NCBI RefSeq assembly: GCF_028769735.1
Contig: NC_088179.1
Coordinates: 3,469,501 to 3,533,500, forward strand
Source: Zonotrichia leucophrys gambelii
Lineage: Eukaryota > Chordata > Aves > Passeriformes > Passerellidae
DNA length: 64,000 nt
Direction: 5' to 3'
The notes below the pieces were generated by a model, which did not search any database, was not told the DNA's origin, and saw nothing but the letters and a program-made list of their open reading frames with translations. Position numbers and translations under genes: made by a program. Below, piece by piece: positions 25,131 to 37,316 of the stretch; position 1 is the stretch's first letter, and each line of letters starts with the position of its first letter.

Positions 25131-26393
25131 GCATTTGCTGATTCCTGATTCACACATAACTTGTGCCTTTCTAACTATTGATGCCAGTGATGGAATGTCA
25201 GAGATCCCAGCTTTCCATCTGAAGTCTTCAGTATGCTTGGTGTAGTGAAGGCTGAGGAAGTAGAAGGGGAGCTGTGAAAAGCCAAATAATCCTCAGTGTT
25301 TCTTAATAACTCCTGAAATTGATTTCAAGTGAATGAGGCTGTGTAGTTATTAAAGGAGTAACATTGGGGATTATTATTTCACTGGAAGAAGCATGAATCT
25401 GGTGCTTCATTTAAAGGACAGTAATTTGTAATACAATTTTATTGATCAAGGCTTATAATCACTAAATCTTGCATGCAAATGTGACTGAATGTGAAACATT
25501 GTCTTTATCAATTTCCAAATAGTGGATAAATTTGTTGGTTATGTTACAGTAATTATGAACCATCAGTAGCTTTTTTTCAGTCTGTTATAATTTTTACAGA
25601 GGAAATAATATCCTTATTACCCCTGGATTAGTAACATAGGGATCTACCATGGCTTTAAAACTTAAAAGAATGTAAACTTCAAAATTAATAGGTGCTTATG
25701 GCTAATGATAGTCTGAAAAATTTGAAGAAAAAACATGTCCAGAGTTTAGTTAAAATGAAACTCTCAGTTGAGTTCAGCCCTGTAACCAGAAGTTTTTATA
25801 GGAAGCAACTGGAAGCCCTCAGAGTGTGTCTCCTCACCTGGGAGAAGAGAAATTTTCCCTCTTCCTTGGCAGTTGCTGTAGGATTTCATGAATGTGCTTC
25901 TACCTTTACACGGTGTCACCAGCTTTTCCTTTTTTTAGTAATTCAGTGCTGCCACCATTTCTGTGATCACAAAATCCTATATCCACCTGCTCACAAACCC
26001 ATTCAAATGAAATGAAGAACAAAGCACAGAATTTTGCTGGGTTGTCTGTTGGGAGAAAGACGGTGTCCCAATTTGCACTCTGATTATTTCAGCCTTGCAG
26101 AGGGGCAGGGAAGAAGGTGATGGAAAGGTCCTACAACTTCAGTGGTGAGTCTGAGGAGGAGAGAAACCCTGCCTCCCTTTTCTCCAGTGATTTACAAACT
26201 CATACTTACCTAAGACCCCAGTAAGGAAGATATGGCACAGTTCCCATTGGCATCATGTATGTCTGGTGCAGGGATTGACTGACATGGACTCCACTCATGC
26301 CAGCAAAGCAAAGCCATTTATTACACAGTTTACCACAATTTACAGGTCACTACGTTTGTAAAATTTTCCATTTTGACCCCCTTTGTCCTGGTC

Positions 26394-26768
26394 TCTGACA
26401 GTGTTCACAGGGTCTGAGGATGAGGGAAGAGACGAGGATCTGACTCCATGTTTCAGAAGGCTTGATTTATTATTTTATGATATATATTATTATATTAAAA
26501 CTATAGTAAAAGAATAGAAGAAAGGATTTCATCAGAAGGCTAGCTAAGAATAGAAAAAGAAAGAATAACAAAAGCTTGTGGCTCAGACTCTCTGTCCGAG
26601 CTAGCTGACTGTGATTGGCCATTAATTAGAAAGAACAAACATAGGCTAATTAAAGATCCACCTGTTGCATTCCACAGCAGCAGATAACCATTTTGTTCCT
26701 GAGGCCTCTCAGCTTCTCAGAAGAAAAAATCCTCAGGAAAGGATTTTTCATAAAAGATGTCTGTGACA
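26394..26768 (-). mobile_element. Solo LTR, family A, copy 2
   Basis: This 375-bp element matches 5295-5681 in the same orientation. An exact 6-bp duplication, CTGGTC, flanks it at 26388-26393 and 26769-26774. Placing the left edge by that duplication means the terminal dinucleotide has mutated (TC in place of TG on the + strand). The minus-strand AATAAA lies at 26466-26471. It is antisense to CLSTN2, and no retroviral genes are attached. Confidence 0.88.
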
Positions 26769-29700
26769 CTGGTCCCCTTTAGAAACACAATCTTCTGATT
26801 ATTCTTCTTGTGCCAGTAATGTCCTTTGTTATCTCTTTTGCCATAAAGTCCTTTTTGCATCTCCCCTCACCAGCGTGGTCAGTGTCAGTGACCAGGCATG
26901 ATGTCTTTACTTCTGTTCCTGCCTCGAGTTTCTCTCTCCCTTGGCTTTCACTGTACCAGGGACAGAAGGTCAGTGATGCTGCCCAGCTCAGCTTCTGTAG
27001 CTGTCTGATCTCTGACAGTCTGGGGTTAGCCCAGCTGGCCTAAAATAAACCCCTGTAGCTCTATTTAATAATTACAAATAATATCTGTTACATTTTAAAG
27101 ACATTGTTTGAAATGCTTAATAAGAGTATTTCTATAGATCTGTCAATGTCTTTGTGTCTGGCAGTGGACCTTAATACTCTGCTTTGTTACAGCTCTTACA
27201 GCTCTGTTATGATTTCCATTTGCAATACAGCCATTAAGCAACCTTTTTAAAAAGTCATGATCCTATACATTGAAATTGTTCGTCAGTGTTAGTTCATTTC
27301 TTCGGAAACAGCAGTAAAGCCCTTCTTTTGAAAAAAAATCTTACCCAATTTTTAACAACATTTCCAGTTGTTTTCAAATAAGAAGGTTTCTATAGCCACA
27401 TTCTGGAAGTGCATGTTGGGTTTTTTGCAGTGTGTTTACAAATATCTCATCGTTTCCAGGCAGCTGTCATTATTTTATTTTTGGCAAATGGGAATATGGA
27501 GGCAAAATTAGAGTCATATTTAAAGCTGGAGTATCTTGCTTAGGAGCGGGATATGGAGACTTCTAATATTTGATGAGAACTGATTGGAACATGTGCTGTT
27601 TCTATGATTGCTTTGCATTAGGGCACTGCCTTTGGAGAGGGAAAAATTATTCATATTTAGATAAGGGCTGAGAGAACTTTTATCTGCCTGGAGCTATTTC
27701 TGCTTTTTAAGAACTGTAGCCTGGACATCTGCAAATGCTGTCTTGTTTGCAATCAAACAGTGGATCAATAAAATAATAAAGAGAAACCACTGAAGTTAGG
27801 ATTTCTGCTGATGGATTGTGCATCTGAGGAAAACTTTATTAAGGAACTATGAAGGCCAGTCTTTATAGCACACAACAAACAGTATTTGCCATTAGATTTC
27901 CCATGTTTGCACTGGTTTATTTTCTTTTCAATTAAAATAAAGCTGAAATCCACAATATCATTTTAGATGAATGTTTTGGTTTGAAGTTACAAGGAAAAGC
28001 AGATAATTTTTTTCAAAGGTTGTGTGTGACAGCAGTGGGATACAAACTCAGCGATCAGTGCCTGTGATTAAAGCTGAACAGGCTGCTGCCCTTCAGCCTT
28101 CTCTTCATCTTGTGCTTTGGCCCCTGTGCACAGTTCATTATCACTGTGCAGCCTGCTTTTATGGATGTGAAAAGTGTTGAAAATCTCAGGCTAAAGTCCA
28201 TTGCTTCTTCTGTAGCCCAAATATTTGAGCTCACTGAGAGTGAAGAGCAGAGAGCCTGGAAAAGAGCACAGCTTTGTCCTGGGAAACTCCACAGCCCTTT
28301 CACACCCCTGGAGGGAGAGGGGACAGCAGGAAAATGTGTAAGCAGAATTACCAAAACAACTGTGTGCTGGTCCTTTAAAGGCATTCACAGGACTGATTGC
28401 AATTGTGAAGTGTGGGATTCGTCTGCCTAAATGTCAGTGGATGTAGCTGAGCAAAGCTTCAGCTCCTGTGGTCATAAAGGGAAGCCAGTGTGATGATAGT
28501 TGAGGAAATATTCTAAAATTCTGTGTTTATACCTCCATACCTAATCCCCACCCTCCCTGCACACACGCCCTTGCCATTTTCTATTTTTCACACATAATAG
28601 GAATTATGAACTTCAGCACTTTGTAAAAGTCACCGTCTGTTCTCTTTTGCAAAAATAAACAATATATTGTAATAGAGCAACAGGAACCTAGCCTGAATTA
28701 GAGGTCAGAGATTCAGAGTTAATTTAGAATTTGGCACTTGGCTGAGATATGATTGGCAAGGAGATTTTCAAAAGGCTGCAACTGTAAATTGGAAATAAAT
28801 GGAAAAGGATTATGTGAGTGGGAGATGGCTTTGAATCTATAATGCATGTCCTAAGACTGACTTGCTCATAAAAGAGCATGTGTTTAATGTGTCATAAAAA
28901 TATTTAAGTCATATTGATCTTTATATAAATATTTCATTTTTAAAGTTGGATTCTGCATTATCTTGCATAGGAGCAGGATATAGAGACTGAACTAAAAATG
29001 AAATAAAATTAGCTCAGTGTGCATATCCTTGCTATCATTATGAAGGATAAAAAAAGGAACACCAGAAATTGGGTCTTTTTTCCCTTTCCAGTCTCATATT
29101 CCCACAATATCCTTTATGCTGTCTTTTGTGAGCAAATCAATTTAATTAGTCCTTGCTATATCATCTGTTATATTCTCTAGTGCTCATCTGAGAGGTGCTG
29201 TGGATCTGTTCGATCAGGAAACAGTTTGGAGGCAGAGTGAGCTGCTGCCAGGAAGGCACTCATGTATGAGAGTGGGAATGTGGGTGTGTAACTGAGATGT
29301 CCAAAAGGGACACTTTTTGGTGTGCCTTCAGCTGCTTCTGATCCAAAGCTGAAGTATGTCTGTAAATAAAGCAGGATGTGTTTTGAATGTGCCCATGTTC
29401 TGCACCATTTGTTTTTCCACTGTTGGCAAACTAAACTGCAAGAATCTGCACAGCTACCACCTTGGCAGCTCAAGTGGCTCAAGGAATGACAGCAGTTATA
29501 AAAGGACCACCTCTGGAGTATTATCTATTTTTCCTTTTGTTATTTCCTTTAAATAAATACAGTCTCCTAATTTAGCTCAAATGTAATTTAGCTCACTATT
29601 GATACCATATGGAATGGCCTCTGGGGCTTTCAGGAACCATTTAGTAGTGACAGAGGAAGAGGGAGGGGTGTGCCTAGAGCTGCACTCAGAGCATCCCCCT

Positions 29701-29840
29701 GCACAACACCTGCTTAATGGCCCTTTTGGATACACAGTGACCTGAGTCTGTGTTTCCCTCCTCTGGAAAAGCAGGTGAAATACAAATGAACTTTGCAGGT
29801 GTCTCTGCAGTGCATAAGACTTAGACCCACCCCCCTTCTC

Positions 29841-29875
29841 CCCCAGTTATGATTGTTTTGTGCTGTTCCTCACAG
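29841..29875 (+). promoter_or_regulatory. CLSTN2: Splice acceptor region with a competing upstream AG
   Basis: The reading frame requires the acceptor ending at AG 29874-29875. A second AG at 29845-29846 ends a nearly pure C/T tract and looks at least as strong. Use of it would add 29 nt, shift the frame and bring in an early TGA. A branch-point-like TATGAT lies between the two AGs, about 22 nt before the real one, which would explain why the upstream AG is passed over. The branch point is inferred. Confidence 0.55.
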
Positions 29876-30071
29876 GTGAAATTTGTGCTTTTAAAATCCA
29901 CGGGCAAGAGATGCCCTTTGAGGCCATTGTGCTGAACAAGACATCTGGAGAAGGTCGGCTCCGAGCAAGGAGTCCCATTGACTGTGAGCTGCAGAAGGAA
30001 TACACATTCATCATCCAGGCCTACGACTGTGGATCAGGACCAGGTGGAACCAACTGGAAGAAATCTCACAA
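29876..30071 (+). CDS. CLSTN2: CLSTN2 coding exon (first seen): end of cadherin repeat 1
   Basis: This 196-bp exon encodes 64 whole codons plus split codons at both ends (enters in phase 1, leaves in phase 2). The peptide begins EICAFKIHGQ and ends NWKKSH, a calsyntenin block from the later part of the first cadherin repeat. It includes SPIDCELQKEY, the cadherin-type strand that introduces FIIQAYDCG. An N-linked glycosylation sequon (NKT) lies at residue 20 of the exon. Acceptor TCACAG and donor AA|GTAAGT are good. The mixed third-base GC (34 of 64) is ordinary. The role is in the extracellular cadherin domain, which binds calcium and shapes synaptic adhesion. The gene call is firm; the exon number (likely 3) is inferred. 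Confidence 0.95.
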
Positions 30072-31632
30072 GTAAGTGAAAATGAGAAGAAATATTTTTT
30101 TTGCTTTCGCATACATTTGCTCCACAGTCTATGTTATTTCAAGTAGAAAGCAAATAAAGATAAATCACAGTTGCAATATTCTATCCATTTTTGCATTCCT
30201 TTTTCCTAGTAGAAAATATATTTCTTTTTATTTGGTTCAGTTAAAGCTTTGCACAGGATCCCCATTCAAGTGGATAAATGCATCTCAGTTCTGGTTTATA
30301 TTTTCCGTTCGTGCTTTCATTTTGAATACATCCAGGTCATAGAAACTGGCTTTCAATTGATATTTGCAATTTTTAAATAGGTTTTCTCTCTGTTCATCTC
30401 ATTTCAAATGGTAAGAAAAGAGGAATCATTCCCTTTTTTTAGCATATCTATGCCATAAGCTGAGCAGTGTCACATTTGAATGGCGTCTGACCTCAGCTTT
30501 TGTCCAACAAGTCTCAGAGAAAGTGAAGTCCTCTGAAGTGGAGTGTATTGAAGGTCAGTAGGTGGTACTTTTTACTGTGGAGCCAATTCCCTGAATAAGC
30601 TTAGGTGGCACAGTGCCTTTTTTCCCCTTTGAATTCATGAAATGAAGCTCCAGCTCATTTGTCATTGAAGATGGATTTAACTCACGTAGATGTATAAGTG
30701 CTGTACAAATAGTTCCTTTTGCTGAGAGCCTTTATAATAAATGATTTATAGTAATCATTCTTCCTTTTGCTCATCCAGGACATATGACAATTAAAATTTT
30801 AATTAGGTCTGTAATGCAAGCTGAAGTTTTCAGGATATTTATTTAAAAAGAATACAGAGTTAGGAGGAAGCCTGCAATAGCAGATAACCATCAAATCACA
30901 GAAACAGGTTTTGCTTCACAATATCAAATTTTATTATGTTTCCCCCTCTCACGTCAGTAACAATCTGGTAGAAATCCAGTTGTGGAAAATGTTGGTCTAA
31001 TCTTGATCAAATGAAGTCTGGCCCACTGATTTTGTCTAGCAGCTCATGCTCAGCCACGCTGCCTGGGGTCCCAGCCTTTATTGCAGCTCTGCTGTTGCTC
31101 CAGAACATCCCTTTTGTGTCCCTCTGTCACCCTGCCTATCAAACCAGAAAGCAAAGCCTTCCAAAGCAAGGCCTTTGGGGTTTACTCACTAAATACATGT
31201 GCAGTGTTGTGACTGCTTGAAGGATTAGATAATTGTCAGCAGCAGAAGGTGAGAGCCTTACTTAATATGGAAGAATGCCTGTAAACTGCTCATTTTTAGG
31301 TAGTGGGTACGGAAGACTACTGTGTCTTATTTTACTGTGTAATGATATCATCGGCTTTCTGCTGGGGTTCATTTTGGGGGCAGATTTTAATAGCGAACAC
31401 CATAAAACTCTCTCCCGACAAGCCATGGCAATGGACTTTTACCTAGTAAAAAGTAAGATACTAAAGATACTAAATTGGGCAAATGAAACATAAAAATTCT
31501 AATATCTCATTTTAGTAGGGGTTTACATAGTTTTCTAGATATGTTTTGTTAGTCTTTTCAAGTGTTTTGAAAATAAACTGTTAGTGAGGTGCCACAATAA
31601 AGTAACTTTGATGTTTTCTGTGCCTGTTTCAG
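30072..31632 (+). other. CLSTN2: CLSTN2 intron, 1.6 kb
   Basis: The shorter of the two cadherin introns. Donor GTAAGT and acceptor TTTCAG are both clean. It is AT-rich; I recognise no repeat family, RNA gene or additional exon in it. Confidence 0.9.
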
Positions 31633-31841
31633 GGCAGTAGTCCATATCCAGGTGAAGGATGTCAACGAGTTCTCCCCAGCATTCAAGGAGAGCATGTACA
31701 AGGCCTCAGTGACAGAGGGGAAGATCTACGACAGCATCCTGCAGGTGGAAGCCACAGATGAGGACTGCTCCCCCCAGTACAGCCAGATCTGCAACTACGA
31801 GATTGTCACCACAGATGTTCCCTTTGCCATCGACAGGAACG
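31633..31841 (+). CDS. CLSTN2: CLSTN2 coding exon: cadherin linker and first part of cadherin repeat 2
   Basis: This 209-bp exon has 69 whole codons, entering in phase 2 and leaving in phase 1. It starts AVVHIQVKDVNEFSPAF: DVNEFSP is the calsyntenin form of the cadherin DxNDNxP linker, whose acidic and Asn side chains hold calcium between repeats. It continues with YKASVTEGKIYDSILQVEA, TDEDCSPQYSQICNYEI and ends PFAIDRN. The two Cys in the EDC...QIC stretch are a calsyntenin hallmark. Third-base GC is fairly high (53 of 69). Donor G|GTGAGT is strong. Translating past the donor gives a Gly/Ser/Arg-rich tail that is intron, not protein. Confidence 0.96.
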
Positions 31842-32318
31842 GTGAGTGTGGCCCCAGCAGGGCTGTCTGCAGGGCTGGCAGGGCTGGGGACACGAGCTGG
31901 TCACCTGGCTGCAGAGGGAACTCCAGACAGAAATCCTGTTCTCACCTCTGAGGGCAGAGGAATCCTCACACTGAGAGATTCCATCCCTTTTGTGTACAGC
32001 CAGGCAGTAATCTCCTGTGGAAATTAAACCACCAGGTTTAGGTGAGCAACATGGTTCTTGGTCACCTGGTCCATTCTCCTAGTTGTCTCAAATCCTGTTT
32101 CCCATCCAAGTGATGGCATTCCCCAAGGCAGCATGTGTTCCCCAATGCAGGGGTTATTTACTGGGTTACAGCCACTTCTATTCCCCTGAATTTTCTGAAT
32201 CAGAACCCGAATATGTCAATATTCTGCATATGTTTATTGATTGTTAAAGCTTTTAGGATCATGGGTCCACAGACCTGCCCAGCTGTGGTGCTTCTGAAGT
32301 GGATCCATTATTCTGCAG

Positions 32319-32703
32319 TGTCGCAGACATCTTTTATGAAAAATCCTTTCCTTAGGATTTTTCCTCCTGAGAAGCTGAAAGGCCTCAGGAACAAAATGTA
32401 AACAATGATTATCTGCTGCTGTGGAATGCAACAGGTGCATCTGTGATTGGCCCATGTTGGATGTTTCTAATTAATGGTCAATCACGGTCAGCTGGCTTGG
32501 ACACAGAGCTCAAGCCACAAACCTTTGTTATCATTCTTTGCTATTCTATTCTTAGCTGGCCTTCTGATGAAATCCTTTCTTCTATTCTTTTAGTATCATT
32601 TTAATGTAATATATATCATAAAATAATAAATCAAGCCTTCTGAAATATGGAGTCAGATCCTCATCTCTTCCCTCATCCAAGAAACGCTGTGAACACCATC
32701 ACA
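32319..32703 (+). mobile_element. Solo LTR, family A, copy 3
   Basis: This 385-bp element runs from TGTCGCAGAC to ACCATCACA and is flanked by an exact 6-bp duplication, CTGCAG, at 32313-32318 and 32704-32709. A poly(A) signal AATAAA sits at 32625-32630. It shares its full length with 38874-39239 and, in reverse complement, with 5295-5681 and 26394-26768. Being in the sense of CLSTN2, its poly(A) signal lies on the transcript strand. No internal retroviral sequence is present. Confidence 0.92.
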
Positions 32704-35700
32704 CTGCAGCATGGAAGAAAATGTATTTGGAGCATAAGTACCATTTCTTAAGTTTTTGTTGGTTTGTTTTAGTTGTTTTTCAAAGGTATATATTTTATAT
32801 TTTAGTGAAAATAATAAACCATATTAAGTTTTCCATATGCAGCAGTTTTTAATCTTAGTGGCCTTGTGTGTCACCTTCCTGGACCAGCAAAGAACATGGA
32901 ACTGAGTTTGGGAATGGTGATGGAATTGCATGAAAAATGTGTGGAAGGTCCTTCCTCCCATTCTCTGCTTGCTTCAGATTATACAAAATAGTTTCCCCTG
33001 AAGAAACACCCTGTGTGCATACCCAGCAGTGCTCTGATTTATCTCTCCTAGCAGAAACATTTAATCCATGTTTGGAGGAGGAGGGTACAGTTTGGAAGTT
33101 AAATCTGACTTTTGGCCAAACTGTAAATTGAAAGCATGCATGGAGCTACTGTTTTCTCTGAGCAGTCATTTTTATGTTGGGATGTTTTATAAAAACTCTT
33201 AACCCTGTTCAAAAATTATTCATCTATATTTGTTCAGTGCACAATGCACAGATGAGCATCAGAAGATAATAACCTGTTACATCAATAAATTTTAATGACT
33301 TTGGGGAAAAATCCATCTCGGTATCACACGCTGGGAAGCGAGTGTATGGTATGGGAAGTGCAATCATGAGGAATATGTTTGTGTTTGAGTAAATGAGGGC
33401 AGCTGGCACAGTAGCCCTGAGAATTCTTGAGAACCCAGAGAACTGCACAAAGGATTTTTTACAGCAACTGGGCACTTGGAAGGGCATATTTGGAAGCAAT
33501 TCCCTGGAAGATTTTCCTCTCCATGGCTTTTTTTCTAACTGTGTGATTTCCCATGTTGTCATAAAAGAAAGTTCTCTATGTCTCTGAATCCAGTTTTTTC
33601 CAAGGCTCCATGTCTGTGTGAAGGGTGGGTACTTGGGGAAGCCACACGTTGTCTCAAAATTTCCTGTGGGGTTTGTGCCAGATATAAGGGACAGAGAATA
33701 CCCTGAAATTGGTGTGATACAGAGTAGTCATTTCTATTACTCATGCCTTTTCAGCTCCTATCACACAGAGCTGCTGCTTCAGGAGTGCTTGTGGCTTTTT
33801 ACAGTCACAGATATGATCAAAAGCATAGGAAATGTCAGGAGTCCTTGGTTACATCTTTGTCCTCATGTGCCTGGGACCTGCTTTTCAGCAAAGGCAATGA
33901 GAAAATCATTGATTTAAATGTGGCTTTAAAACCTGCGGTGAATAATTGGTATAAGGTTGTAATACTTGCAGTTTCTTGGTCATGAGTTCAATTAATATTT
34001 TTGATCTATTTGTTCACTAAAAGAACAGTGCTGCCACAACCAACAGTAATTGCAGTCTAATTTGCAATTTTTTAAGATAATGGTAATTGCTTAAACCCAC
34101 TGGGATTACAGACAAAGTCAGAATAGATTATTATACTTTTATTTTTTGACAAAATTATGTTGCTTAGTTCCACCACATTTCAGTGCTGAGAATGTCTCTG
34201 TATGGCAGCTGATAGAAACTTTCTGTGGTGCAAATTCTTTGGAAACATGCCCATTTATGTTCCTGGTAAGGTGGTTAAAATAGATGTATGAGATGCCTGG
34301 GTCTGTCTGGTAATACTGTGCTAATTAGGATTTTGTTAACAGGAGTTTTTTTAGCCATTGTGAAATACAAATCTAGGTTCTTGTGTCTCCTGCAGGTTAT
34401 GATTTTTTTATGCTTTTCAGTCACCTACATGTGGAGCTTCATTGCTCAGAAAGAGGATAAGTAAATACCTTAAAATCAAATCTAAATGTTGCAAGGGGCC
34501 CCAAAAGATGGAGGTGGGGGTGAGTTGTGAGGAAAACATGCCATTGTCTGCCCCACATAGTGGCATTTTTCATGACCAACGTATGAAACTAACCCTAAAC
34601 ATAGGTCTGTAAAAAGATGGAGCTCTATGATAGCTCTTTTTCTTTTGGCAGGCCAGTGTCTTGTTAGGTAAAACTTATTTCTTGTCCCTAGATCCATGCA
34701 TGGAGCATTTTTTTGGGCTTGAAATTTGAATTGCACATTGGGGAAGGTTTGCAGAGAGGCAGAGAGAGCCCTGCAGGCTCAGGTGTTGGTGCACAGGCTG
34801 CCCCATCCCCACTCCAGGGGAGGCAGGAGTGAGAGGGCACAGGAAGCAGCATCAGCCTGAGGGTATTTCCTACTTTGGGAAGGTAATATAAAACTTCTCA
34901 GTTATCTTTGGGAACTCCAGCCCTTGGTATGTGATTTCCTTGTGGATGAAATTCCTTTGAGTTCTGAAACTATAGCACTAGTAAAATGCAGTCTTGTGTA
35001 TGATGAGCCCAACTCAGAGGGCAATGAACTCTGAGTCATAAAACACAGTCATGTAAAGGCAGGGGACAAATCTATGCTTTGCTGTGCAAAGAACTGTGAT
35101 TAAAGGTGTAAGGCATAATATGTTTTAAAGTAGTATTGCATGCAGATTAATCTCATTTTATCCTTAGCAGAGAATGCAAATCAAGTCAGTTACTGCAGCA
35201 ATATTGTGTAGGCTTTTTTCAGGTGACAGAAAAATTAAAACACAATGCACAGCTCTGTCAGAATGCCAGCAAAAGCCATTTTTATTCATGTATCTTGTGC
35301 TTTATTTGTTAGGGATTATGGTCAGATGATCTGGGAACTCAGGTATAAATACAAATTCTGTCACAGCTCTGACCTAGTCTCACCTCAAAAATGGGGATGA
35401 TTCTTATTTGCCACCTGGCTCTGGGGAGCACTTCACAAATGCTTGTTCCAGCTGTTCAGTGTGAAGATGAGAGAGGGACCTGTCCAGTCCATACAGATTT
35501 TATCAGGTTACAAATCCTGGACAGAACAGGACCTCACAAAATCCCCCTTTACAGCACCCAGGGCTGCAGCAGGAGCTGTGCACACTTCATATGGCCAGGA
35601 AAGTAAAGCCAAACTTTATAGCTGAGCATCTGCATTTGATATTTATGTATTTATTAAATGACAGATTCTTTCCATTATCATTTAAAAATGAACCTTTTTG

Positions 35701-36739
35701 ACAGGAAGATCAATTGATTTAGTAACTGTGGAATTTAGGAGGGAATTGCCATACTAAATCAGTCAAGTTTTTTCCCCATTCTTGTGTCTGCTCCAAAGTA
35801 AGGTGGAAAAGCCATAAAAGAGGAATGTTTATATCCATCTATACCCAAAACTGACATTGAAGAAACAGAGGTGTAAATGTCCTCCAGTGTCCTCAGGAAG
35901 GTCTTTTTATATTCCTCTAGTCACTGATCTGCTTTTTGTTGTTTGAAAATAGCTGGTTTTAGCTCTGGGTATTTCCAGGGAAAGGCTGATATTTAGGAAA
36001 ACTGAATAAAAAATGTATGGCCTAATTTTGAATTGTGTAGAAGTGTACTTACTTCTCCATTAAAATTTTCTCTTTTTAATGTTATTAATTACTTTTTTGT
36101 CTGTGGGTGAGATGTAAACAGAAACTTTCAGACTATCATCTCTAAAACTTTACTTAGTCTGTGTTTATAGTTCTTTCCTTCTGTGTCAGCTTTTTAATTG
36201 TATTGATTAAGTTATAAAAACCTAAAGAATCATAAAGCATCAGAGATAAGAAAAAACAATATTAGGAAATCAATAAACTATTGGGTAACATCTCCAAGTC
36301 ATCCAAATGACCTTCCAGAACAACACCAAAGAGTCAGAATCTTTGTAGTCCAAATCTGAAATGGCCATAATGAAATACAGATCTTGGAAGATAGATTTAA
36401 TGAAATGTAAAGATATTGTAATGATTTATAAATCCTGTAGGACCGTTGGACAGTTTTGGTTTCTTGAGAATTATCTTTGCTGATCACAGACTAAAATAAT
36501 ACCAAGAAGAACCAAATAGGGAAATATAAAGATTCATGTATGAAATAATATAATGGAGAAGGGACAGAAGAACTGAGCAGATATAAAGTCAGTAATTAAG
36601 TACATACATACAGTGGCAGTTTTTCATTAAATCCTCTTAGGCAGCCACTAATTAGGCAACTCAAGATAGTAAAATGGGCGATTAGATTGTTTTGTCAATC
36701 ACTAACTCAAAACCCAATGAAGTAGTTTCTTGGGAGTTC

Positions 36740-37316
36740 TGCAGTTTATTGCAGCCCCAAGACACGTGAACAGTCTCTGTTTCAGCCCCCACATTCCAAG
36801 AATGAGTCACAGCTCTTCAGTTCTCGGTCTCAGAGTTGTTTATTGGATCTTATCTATAAAAATTTTTCTCCTGTCCTGCCAAGGTCACTCAGCAGGACAG
36901 ACAGAGGCACTCTGCCTGCCCCCGGGGTGGTGTTATCTCTTTATACTACAAGTTATGGATAACATTTTTTCAATTACTTTCTAATACCTATCACCTATGT
37001 TAGACAGTGAGCTTCTACTCTAAACCAATCCCAAAGTGCCAAGAGCAGAAGATGGAAGTAGAGAAGAAGAAGAAAGGCTGGACATGCCCAAGTCCCTCCA
37101 TCTTGTCCCCAAAATCTACCTTTCCACCTAGTGATAATTTTATTATTATACTCCTTAAACTTCTGTGGCTTTCAGGTCTTCATACAAAGCTGGTAATTTG
37201 CTCCATGGGTCATAATCAACCCCACAGGTGTTCTGGGCTGTGTGCCAGGGTCCCTGAGCCCCCTGGCAGGGTCCTGGCAGCTCTGGGCACCCAGAGGGAT
37301 GCACTGAGCTCTGACA
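36740..37316 (-). mobile_element. Solo LTR, family B, copy 3 (divergent)
   Basis: This 577-bp element matches 23989-24611 from about 36805 onward, including the AATAAA complement at 36839-36844, the TATA complement at 36940-36945 and the closing block with CCATGGGTCATAATCAA. Its first 65 bp on the + strand differ from the other copies. Flanks GAGTTC (36734-36739) and GAGTTG (37317-37322) agree in five of six bases, placing the ends. It appears older or from a different subfamily than the two 623-bp copies. It is antisense to CLSTN2. Confidence 0.82.

Larger units (their letters stand above)
1..29875 (+). other. CLSTN2: CLSTN2 intron (probably intron 2), left end not in window
   Basis: No coding exon was recognised here. 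I looked for the expected preceding exon, which should carry a calsyntenin HKPW-type motif, and found no match, so it probably lies to the left. Contents: LTR copies at 1435-2008, 5295-5681, 16534-17156, 20696-21323, 23989-24611 and 26394-26768; a CR1 fragment at 23755-25130; homopolymer runs near 2036, 2961, 3028 and 15023; a short palindrome at 8901-8922; and an ATAA-rich simple repeat at 17234-17345. The remaining stretches (1-1434, 2009-5294, 5682-16533, 17157-20695, 21324-23754, 25131-26393 and 26769-29875) are AT-rich DNA in which I see no gene. Confidence 0.85.

Noticed and set aside
24528..25157. Several overlapping frames of 73 to 127 codons on both strands
   Set aside because: They lie in a decayed CR1 and LTR. 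GC-rich DNA gives long chance frames, and no reverse transcriptase or capsid motif is readable.
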